DNA of 64,000 bases, taken from Acidovorax sp. NB1 (GTDB lineage Bacteria > Pseudomonadota > Gammaproteobacteria > Burkholderiales > Burkholderiaceae_C). Below are positions 58,075-64,000 of the stretch, in pieces (position 1 is the stretch's first letter; each line of letters begins with the position of its first letter). The notes under the pieces are model-generated. The model worked only from the letters and a program-made list of their open reading frames with translations, was not told where the DNA came from and did not search any database. The position numbers and the translations under genes are program-made. The DNA lies in the NCBI RefSeq assembly GCF_005405905.1, contig NZ_BJHU01000057.1:1-64000 (forward strand). The letters run 5' to 3'.

Positions 58075-58109
58075 GTGCAGGGCCCTGCGGGGGCCTGTGC
58101 CGGGGTGGA

Positions 58110-59174
58110 TCAGTTCACCACTTGGGCCAGCGCGCCCGAGGCGTACTGGGCGGCCACCACCTGCAGGCTGTGGCCCTTGATCTTGGCGCCCTGGCCTTCG
58201 CAGCCGAACTCCAGGTAACGGGCCTTGCAGACCTGCTTGGCAGCTTCGCGGGCGGGCTTGAGCCACTCGCGTGCGTCGAACTTGTCGGGGTTCTCGGCCA
58301 GGAACTTGCGCACCGCGCCGGTCATGGCCAGGCGGATGTCGGTGTCGATGTTGATCTTGCGCACGCCGTGCTTGATGGCTTCCTGGATTTCCTCGACGGG
58401 CACGCCGTAGGTTTCCTTCATCTTGCCGCCGTACTGGTTGATGATGGCCAGCAGCTCGGCGGGCACCGACGAGGAGCCGTGCATCACCAGGTGGGTGTTG
58501 GGAATGCGCTTGTGGATTTCCTTCACGCGGCTGATGGCCAGGATGTCGCCCGTGGGCTTACGGCTGAACTTGTAGGCGCCGTGGCTGGTACCGATGGCGA
58601 TCGCCAGTGCGTCGAGCTGTGTGGCCTTGACGAACACGGCCGCTTCTTCAGGGTCGGTCAGCATCTGGCTGTGATCCAGCTTGCCTTCGGCGCCAATGCC
58701 GTCTTCTTCGCCCGCTTCGCCGGTTTCCAGGTTGCCCAGGCAACCCAATTCACCTTCCACTGTCACGCCAACCTTGTGGGCCATGTCCACGACCTTGCGG
58801 GTCACGTCCACGTTGTACTCGAAGGAAGAAGGCGTCTTGCCGTCTTCCATCAGCGAGCCGTCCATCATCACCGAGCCAAAGCCCAGGTCGATGGCACCGG
58901 CACACACCTTGGGGGAAGTGCCATGGTCCTGGTGCATCACCAGCGGGATGTGCGGGAAGGCTTCGACCGCCGCCTGGATCAGGTGCTTGATGAAGGGCTC
59001 GCCCGCGTACTTGCGTGCGCCCGCGCTGGCCTGCAGGATCACGGGGGCACCCACCTCATCGGCGGCCGCCATCACGGCCTGGACCTGCTCCAGGTTGTTG
59101 ACGTTGAAGGCAGGGATGCCATAGCTGTTGGCTGCGGCATGGTCGAGCAGTTCGCGCATCGAAACGAGGGGCAT
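58110..59174 (-). CDS. fbaA: Fructose-bisphosphate aldolase, class II
   Basis: Zinc-dependent glycolytic and gluconeogenic aldolase of 354 residues. The HQDHG motif holds catalytic Asp83 and zinc ligand His84. [14 protein letters not shown] near 140 and the [11 protein letters not shown] and VMHGSSSVP segments carry further ligands, and KINIDTDIR lies near 285. This length fits the Calvin-type subgroup of betaproteobacteria. The ATG at 59174 is chosen over a longer open frame. A strong terminator follows. pyk, its common neighbour, lies 3.6 kb upstream with the two-component and PAP2 genes between. Confidence 0.96.
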   Translation of the reverse strand: MPLVSMRELLDHAAANSYGIPAFNVNNLEQVQAVMAAADEVGAPVILQASAGARKYAGEPFIKHLIQAAVEAFPHIPLVMHQDHGTSPKVCAGAIDLGFGSVMMDGSLMEDGKTPSSFEYNVDVTRKVVDMAHKVGVTVEGELGCLGNLETGEAGEEDGIGAEGKLDHSQMLTDPEEAAVFVKATQLDALAIAIGTSHGAYKFSRKPTGDILAISRVKEIHKRIPNTHLVMHGSSSVPAELLAIINQYGGKMKETYGVPVEEIQEAIKHGVRKINIDTDIRLAMTGAVRKFLAENPDKFDAREWLKPAREAAKQVCKARYLEFGCEGQGAKIKGHSLQVVAAQYASGALAQVVN

Positions 59175-59253
59175 GGTCGTGGGGTCCGTTGAGGGTTGGG
59201 GAAGGCGCTGTAAGCCGGGCTTGGCGGTGGTAACCGCTTGGTAACCCGTGATT

Positions 59254-60645
59254 TTAACCGGGGGGCGTGACCACCGAAGGGGGCAAATCCAACCGATAGC
59301 AGGTGGTAAAGGGCGAAGGGGCGGACGCCGGACCGAATGCTCCGCTGTGGATGTCGGCCACCCGGCGCAGGATTTCGTGCCCCAGATGCAGGCTGTCCAC
59401 CGGTACCGCTGCCGTGCGGCCAGACACGCTTCCCGCTCGCTGGCGTGCCCCGTCGTCACACACCTGCAGCCATGCGCCACCGGTGTCGGCAGAGCCCAAC
59501 TGGACCGCAATCTGCGTGCCTTCGGGCGTGTGCTTGAGCGCGTTTTCCACCAGATTGCGCACCGCAATGTCCAGCAGCACCGCGTGGCCGGGCACGGTGA
59601 GCGCGGGCGGGGCGGACAGGGCCAGGTCGTCACCCCGCTTCCACGCCGCCTGGGCATAGTCGGCGCACACCGACCGCGCCAGAGCGCTCAGGTCCACGGG
59701 CGCCTTGGCTTCATGCAGCTCTGCCCGGCTCGCGCGGGCCAGGGCCAGCAACTGGTTGAGCACATGGCCTGCGCGCAGGGCGTCCTGGCCGATGCGCGCC
59801 AGCGCCTGGACCCGGGCCTCTTCCGTCAGCTCTCCCGCCAGGGCGCTGGCCTGCAGGGCGATGGAGGACAGCGGTGTGCGCAGCTCGTGGGCCACCTCAT
59901 TGGCCAGGCGGCGCTCGCGCACCATGGCGACCTGCTGGCGATCCAGCAATGTGTTGATTGACGCCACCACCGACTCGAACTCGCTCCAGGCATGGCGCGA
60001 GGCCAGGCGCTGGGCGCTGGCCGGGTCCAGCGCCGCCACGTCGGCCGACAGCGCGTACAACGGCCGCAAGCCGCGCCACAGTGCCAGCCCCAAGGCCAAT
60101 GACACCACAGGCAACAGCCACAGACCGGGCTCGATGAGCTGTCCGGCAATGTCATCCGCCAGCTCGTCCCGCTCGCGCAGCTCCAGCATCACCATGATCT
60201 TGCGGGTGCGCCCGGCATCCCATTGCGAGAAGCTGCGCCAGGCCACCTTGTCAGGTCCCAGTCTCAGGTCGGCAAACCCTTCGGCACCGCTGAAAGGCGG
60301 CTCGGGCACCGAGCCGGTCAGGGTGAGCAGCCGCCCCTGCGCATCCCACTGCACCACGCTGATGCTCTGCTGGTAATCATGCGACTTGAGCCAGGGCGTG
60401 GGGGTGCGCTCCGTCCGCTGCGGCCCCTCCATGGCTTCGGTGGCCCGCAGGTTGAGCAGCAGCGCAGCCACGCTGGCCAGGTGCCCGTCGGTCAGCTCAT
60501 CGGCCTCATGCACCCCTGTCTGGTAGCCAATGAAGACGAAGCTACCCCAGACGATGGCCAGCGCCCCCAAGGACCACAGCAACAGCTGCCGGGTGAGCGA
60601 GGGGCGGCGCCCCGACGCGGGACGAGAAGCATGGAGCGCATTCAT
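59254..60645 (-). CDS. Sensor histidine kinase, QseC/PmrB-like, with odd ATP-binding boxes
   Basis: A 463-residue membrane kinase with membrane segments at about 20-40 and 172-190, a periplasmic sensor of about 130 residues, and an H box [12 protein letters not shown] with His253. The N box LVENALKH (Asn368) is normal. The G1 box is CDDGARQ, where DxGxG would be expected. The G2 region SLHLGHEIL lacks the GLGL pattern, and the loop between them is short. Autokinase activity may be weak or unusual. It overlaps the response regulator gene by ATGA. Confidence 0.86.
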   Translation of the reverse strand: MNALHASRPASGRRPSLTRQLLLWSLGALAIVWGSFVFIGYQTGVHEADELTDGHLASVAALLLNLRATEAMEGPQRTERTPTPWLKSHDYQQSISVVQWDAQGRLLTLTGSVPEPPFSGAEGFADLRLGPDKVAWRSFSQWDAGRTRKIMVMLELRERDELADDIAGQLIEPGLWLLPVVSLALGLALWRGLRPLYALSADVAALDPASAQRLASRHAWSEFESVVASINTLLDRQQVAMVRERRLANEVAHELRTPLSSIALQASALAGELTEEARVQALARIGQDALRAGHVLNQLLALARASRAELHEAKAPVDLSALARSVCADYAQAAWKRGDDLALSAPPALTVPGHAVLLDIAVRNLVENALKHTPEGTQIAVQLGSADTGGAWLQVCDDGARQRAGSVSGRTAAVPVDSLHLGHEILRRVADIHSGAFGPASAPSPFTTCYRLDLPPSVVTPPG

Positions 60646-61346
60646 GCGGGCTTTTCCTGCGGCATGAAATAGCCCACTCCGCGCATGGTCTGGATCGAGG
60701 CACTGCCCAGCTTGCGGCGCAGGTGGTGGATATGGACCTCGACCGCATTGCTCTCCACGGCAGCGTCCCAGCTGTACAGGCGCTCCTCGATCTGCTGGCG
60801 CGACAGCACCCGGCCCCGCGCCTCCAGCAGCACCAGCAGCACCGAAAACTCGCGCGGGGACATTTCCACCGGTTTGTCTTGCTGGCGCACCGTGCGGGTC
60901 GCGGGATCCAGTTCGATGTCGCCCAGGCGGATGGTCGGCGACGCTCGGCCCGCAGCGCGCCGCAACAGCGCGCGCAGGCGTGCATCCAGTTCATCCACAT
61001 CAAACGGCTTGGTCAGGTAGTCGTCGGCGCCCTGGTCCAGCCCCGCAATGCGCTGGTGCACCTGGTCGCGCGCCGTGACGATCAGCACGGGCGTGGCGGG
61101 GTCCGGCAAGGCGGCCGACGCAGCCCCGGTGGCGGGCGGGCTCAGGCGCAGGCGCCTGAGCAGTTCGCTGCCGTCACCATCCACCAGCCCCAGGTCCAGC
61201 AGCACCGCGTCAAAACGCTCGGCGCGCAGGGCACTCCAGGCGCTGGCAACGCCGTCACTGACATCCACGGCATAGCCGCGTTGCTGCAGATTGCTGCGCA
61301 GGCCACTGGCTATGCCCGCATCGTCTTCGACCACGAGTATTCGCAT
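60642..61346 (-). CDS. OmpR-family response regulator, QseB/PmrA-like
   Basis: A 234-residue regulator. The receiver has the acidic pocket EDD, phospho-acceptor Asp51 in LLLDLGLVDGDG, a conserved threonine and Lys in YLTKPFDVDEL, and an extra alanine/proline-rich loop (LSPPATGAASAALPDPATP). The winged-helix domain ends EVHIHHLRRKLG...RGVGYFM. The ATG at 61346 (MRILVVEDD) is preferred over 61385. It is divergent from two PAP2 phosphatase genes, the likely targets. Confidence 0.92.
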   Translation of the reverse strand: MRILVVEDDAGIASGLRSNLQQRGYAVDVSDGVASAWSALRAERFDAVLLDLGLVDGDGSELLRRLRLSPPATGAASAALPDPATPVLIVTARDQVHQRIAGLDQGADDYLTKPFDVDELDARLRALLRRAAGRASPTIRLGDIELDPATRTVRQQDKPVEMSPREFSVLLVLLEARGRVLSRQQIEERLYSWDAAVESNAVEVHIHHLRRKLGSASIQTMRGVGYFMPQEKPA

Positions 61347-61437
61347 GCGGACATTGTCGCAGCCCATCAGACAGGGGCGTGACAAGGCAGCGCCTGTTTT
61401 AAGACGGTGTTAAGTCCGGCCCCCTATCTTCCGGCCC

Positions 61438-62199
61438 ATGCAGCATTCGTCCGCCAGGCCCTCCACCGCGCCCATCCCGCCCCACGCACCGACCCACCGC
61501 CACACGCTGCTTCTCTGGACATTAGGAGCACTGGCCTGTGTGGTGGCCTGGGATGCCGCTGGGCAAGACTTGGCGTTTGCCCAGGTGTTTGGCTCGTCCA
61601 ACGGGTTCCCGATGCGGGACCAATGGTTTTTTGTGCAGGTGCTGCATGAAGGCGCCCGCCGCCTGGGATGGCTGCTGGTGCTCCTGCTAGCGCTGAGCGT
61701 GTGGTGGCCGCGCGGCTTTTTGCGCAAGCTGGACGCCAGTGAGCGCCTGCAGATGGCCGTGAGCGCCCTGCTCTCGCTGGCTGTGGTCAGCATCACCAAA
61801 AACCTCAGCGCCACCAGTTGCCCCTGGGACCTGGCGCAGTTTGGCGGCGTGGCACGCCATGTGTCGCACTGGGCGCTGGGCGTGCTCGATGGAGGCAGCG
61901 GCCGCTGCTTTCCGGCGGGGCATGCATCGGCCGGATTCGCCTTTCTGGGCGGCTACTTCGCATTGCGCCACAAGGCGCCGTCGGCCGCACGCCGGTGGCT
62001 GGCGGGCGCTGTGTTGGCAGGGTTTGTGCTGGGTGCGGCCCAGCAGGTGCGCGGCGCCCATTTCATGAGCCACACGCTGTGGACGGGCTGGCTGTGCTGG
62101 ACCACCGGCTGGCTCTGCGACCTGGCGGCCACCGCACTGCGCCCCCGCTTCCCGCATTTCGCCAGCACCACCACGCCACCGGACGGCTCCCATGCTTGA
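61438..62199 (+). CDS. PAP2-family phosphatase, membrane (lipid A phosphatase-like)
   Basis: A 253-residue membrane protein with about five or six segments. The PAP2 motifs are KNLSATSCPWDL (variant of KxxxxxxRP, with a Pro-Trp), CFPAGHASAGF (PSGH type, about 157) and RGAHFMSHTLW (third motif with His, about 202). Relatives remove phosphates from lipid A or phosphatidylglycerophosphate. It is divergent from the two-component genes and overlaps the next PAP2 gene by eight bases. Confidence 0.85.
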   Translation: MQHSSARPSTAPIPPHAPTHRHTLLLWTLGALACVVAWDAAGQDLAFAQVFGSSNGFPMRDQWFFVQVLHEGARRLGWLLVLLLALSVWWPRGFLRKLDASERLQMAVSALLSLAVVSITKNLSATSCPWDLAQFGGVARHVSHWALGVLDGGSGRCFPAGHASAGFAFLGGYFALRHKAPSAARRWLAGAVLAGFVLGAAQQVRGAHFMSHTLWTGWLCWTTGWLCDLAATALRPRFPHFASTTTPPDGSHA

Positions 62200-62755
62200 C
62201 ATCGACCTGGCCTTGTTTCAGGCCCTCAACGCCGACGCCGCTACGTTGCCTGCCGTGGTGACGGTGGCACGGTGGGTGTCGCAGCAACTGCCCACCGCCA
62301 TGGGGGGCCTGCTGCTTGGCAGCTTTGTGCTGGGCAATGCAGCGCAGCGGCGCGCTCTGGCCCTGGCGCTCGCATCCATGGCTTTGGCGTGGGTGGGTGT
62401 CCAACTGTTGCGGCTGGCCGTCCCTGCGCCGCGCCCGGCGCAACTGGGCATGGGCGTGCAGTGGATTGAGCACGCCGCGCGGGCAGGCTTTCCCAGCATG
62501 CATGTGGCAGGAGCCGCAGCGCTCGCAGCCAGTCTCGCCCTGCGGCCGGTCACGGGGCTGACCTGGCTGGCCGCCGCAGTAACGGCGGCCATGGTGTGGA
62601 GCCGTGTGTGCCTGGGCGTGCACTTTCCGTCCGATGTGCTGGCCGGCTTGCTCACCGGTGGCCTGGCGGCCGCAGCCATCCATCCACTGGCCGCGCGAGC
62701 GCCCCTCTGGCAAGCAGCCCTGCTGCACAAGTCGCCACAAGGCAGCACGCACTGA
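62192..62755 (+). CDS. PAP2-family phosphatase, undecaprenyl-diphosphatase-like
   Basis: A 187-residue membrane phosphatase with about five segments. RLAVPAPRPAQL (first motif), GFPSMHVAGAAALA (PSxH, about 99) and SRVCLGVHFPSDVLAG (SRxxxxxHxxxD, about 137) are all intact. Relatives such as YbjG recycle undecaprenyl pyrophosphate. It overlaps the preceding gene by eight bases, so the pair is translationally coupled. The two proteins differ strongly in motifs, so they are not a recent duplication. Confidence 0.88.
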   Translation: MLDIDLALFQALNADAATLPAVVTVARWVSQQLPTAMGGLLLGSFVLGNAAQRRALALALASMALAWVGVQLLRLAVPAPRPAQLGMGVQWIEHAARAGFPSMHVAGAAALAASLALRPVTGLTWLAAAVTAAMVWSRVCLGVHFPSDVLAGLLTGGLAAAAIHPLAARAPLWQAALLHKSPQGSTH

Positions 62756-62823
62756 CCGCCACCCGGCGGAACTGCCCCAGGGCGCAGCCCCGGAGCAGTG
62801 AGGAGGGGCAACCCCTCAACCCA

Positions 62824-64000
62824 TCAGCTCGCCACGCAGATCTTCAACATGTTCGTACCGCCGGGTGCGCCCATGGGTTCGCCGCAGGTGATGGCGTACA
62901 CGTCGCCCTTTTGCACGATGTTGCGGTTCTTCAGGTGGCGCTCGGCCTGCTCCAGCGCGGTGTCGCGGTCGGCGCTGGTGTCCATGAGCAGCGGGCGCAC
63001 ATTGCGGTACATGGCCATCTTGCGCTGCGTGGCCACCTTGGGGGTGAGGGCGTAGATGGGAATGCGGATGCTGTGGCGGCTCATCCACAGCGCCGTGGCG
63101 CCACTGTCGGTCATGGCCACGATGGCCTTGGCGCCCAGGTGGTGGGCCGTGAACAGCGCACCCATGGCGATGGACTGGTCAATGCGGCCAAAGGTCTGGC
63201 CGGTGAAATCGGCATCGAGCTGGTGGTCTTCCGCCGCTTCTGCGGCGGCGCAGATGGTGGCCATTTCTTCCACGGTTTCAAGCGGGTAACGGCCTGCAGC
63301 CGTTTCGGCGCTCAGCATCACGGCGTCGGTGCCGTCCAGCACGGCGTTGGCCACGTCGCTCACCTCGGCGCGCGTGGGCACCGGGTTGGTGATCATGCTT
63401 TCCATCATCTGAGTGGCAGTGATGACGACCTTGTCCATGTCGCGCGCCATGCGGATCATCTTCTTTTGCAACGCAGGCACGGCGGCATTGCCCACCTCCA
63501 CCGCCAGGTCGCCGCGCGCCACCATGATGCCGTCGCTCACGCGCAGGATGGCTTCGAGGTGCGGGATGGCTTCGGCGCGCTCGATCTTGGCGATCAGGCC
63601 CGGCTTGTGGCGGAACTCGGAGGCCGCCACGTTGCACAACTGGCGGGCCATTTCCATGTCGGTCGCATTCTTGGGGAAGCTCACGGCCACATAGTCGGCC
63701 TGGAAGCTCATGGCAGTGCGGATGTCTTCCATGTCCTTGGCCGTAAGGGCCGGCGCCGTGAGGCCGCCGCCCTTCTTGTTGATGCCCTTGTTGTTCGACA
63801 GCTCGCCGCCCACCTTCACGGTGGTGTGCACGGCCTCGCCACGCACGGCATCCACCGTGAGCACGATCAGGCCGTCGTTGAGCAGCAGCACATCGCCCGC
63901 CTTCACGTCGCGTGGCAGCTCCTTGTAGTCCAGGCCCACGCCTTGGATGTCGCCCAGCTCGGTGCGCGAGGCGTCGAGCACAAATTGGGCGCCGGATTCG
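62824..64000 (-). CDS. pyk: Pyruvate kinase, C-terminal part (cut by window edge)
   Basis: Final step of glycolysis. The 391 visible codons run from within the B domain (VKAGDVLLLNDGLIVL) through the catalytic region VSFPKNATDMEMAR, the IAKIERAEAI motif with the Mg-binding glutamate, VARGDLAVEVG, ITATQMMESMI and PTRAEVSDVANAVLDGTD to the C-terminal allosteric-type domain. About 90 N-terminal residues lie beyond 64000. The frame is open to the edge, so no start can be given. Confidence 0.96.
   Translation of the reverse strand, partial: ESGAQFVLDASRTELGDIQGVGLDYKELPRDVKAGDVLLLNDGLIVLTVDAVRGEAVHTTVKVGGELSNNKGINKKGGGLTAPALTAKDMEDIRTAMSFQADYVAVSFPKNATDMEMARQLCNVAASEFRHKPGLIAKIERAEAIPHLEAILRVSDGIMVARGDLAVEVGNAAVPALQKKMIRMARDMDKVVITATQMMESMITNPVPTRAEVSDVANAVLDGTDAVMLSAETAAGRYPLETVEEMATICAAAEAAEDHQLDADFTGQTFGRIDQSIAMGALFTAHHLGAKAIVAMTDSGATALWMSRHSIRIPIYALTPKVATQRKMAMYRNVRPLLMDTSADRDTALEQAERHLKNRNIVQKGDVYAITCGEPMGAPGGTNMLKICVAS

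Noticed and set aside
61438..62755. Recent duplication of the two PAP2 genes
   Set aside because: The proteins differ in length, motif variants and topology, so they are distinct subfamilies placed side by side.

Overview
The window is a contiguous stretch of a GC-rich betaproteobacterial chromosome, most likely a Comamonadaceae member close to Acidovorax. This is inferred from Burkholderiales-type gene orders (bamE-dapB-exbB-exbD-leuS-lptE, purE-purK-tsaC, tsaB-rimI, the betaproteobacterial gshA type) and from protein flavour; no rRNA or marker tree is available. It is almost entirely coding. I see no tRNA, rRNA, CRISPR array, phage or insertion sequence.

Layout. 0.2-10.5 kb: a minus-strand block pairing glutathione synthesis (gshB, gshA) with potassium uptake (kup, trkH, trkA), plus a BenE-type transporter and proA. 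10.5-13.5 kb: a small unknown gene, an exported caspase-like protein and holA. 13.7-25.6 kb: an accessory module of arginase, a PfkB kinase, RidA, a five-gene oligopeptide-type ABC transporter, a D-amino-acid deaminase-like PLP enzyme, an RpiR regulator and a D-aminoacylase. It sits between lptE and holA, which are usually neighbours. 25.6-31.7 kb: bamE-dapB-exbB-exbD-leuS-lptE, with fur divergent. 32.3-34.4 kb: hprK, ptsN, hpf. 34.7-41.8 kb: MFS exporter, purC, an envelope lipoprotein, a CnoX-like thioredoxin, purE-purK-tsaC. 41.9-46.2 kb: a GDSL-fold lipoprotein lacking its catalytic residues, a secreted lipase-like protein, SemiSWEET, dacB. 46.3-50.5 kb: EamA transporter, tsaB-rimI, a degenerate uracil-DNA-glycosylase-like protein, corA with a structured leader. 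50.7-57.8 kb: mtnN, fadD, pntA-pntB with two unknown genes. 58.1-64 kb: fbaA, a QseBC/PmrAB-like two-component system divergent from two PAP2 phosphatases, and pyk cut by the window edge.

Functional links. The accessory module reads as uptake of N-acylated D-amino acids or peptides, deacylation, PLP-dependent deamination with RidA clearing the enamine, and control by the RpiR protein. Two matching 13-bp palindromes flank the divergent ridA/transporter promoter region. tsaC and tsaB-rimI serve tRNA t6A formation and ribosomal protein acetylation.

The most unusual signal is a dispersed repeat of about 55-60 bp, low in GC relative to its surroundings and seen 12 times. Seven copies lie at gene borders, where two supply the stop codon of the adjacent gene. 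Five lie inside the reading frames of proA, exbB, purK, mtnN and the CnoX-like thioredoxin, where they encode about 20 residues without breaking the frame.
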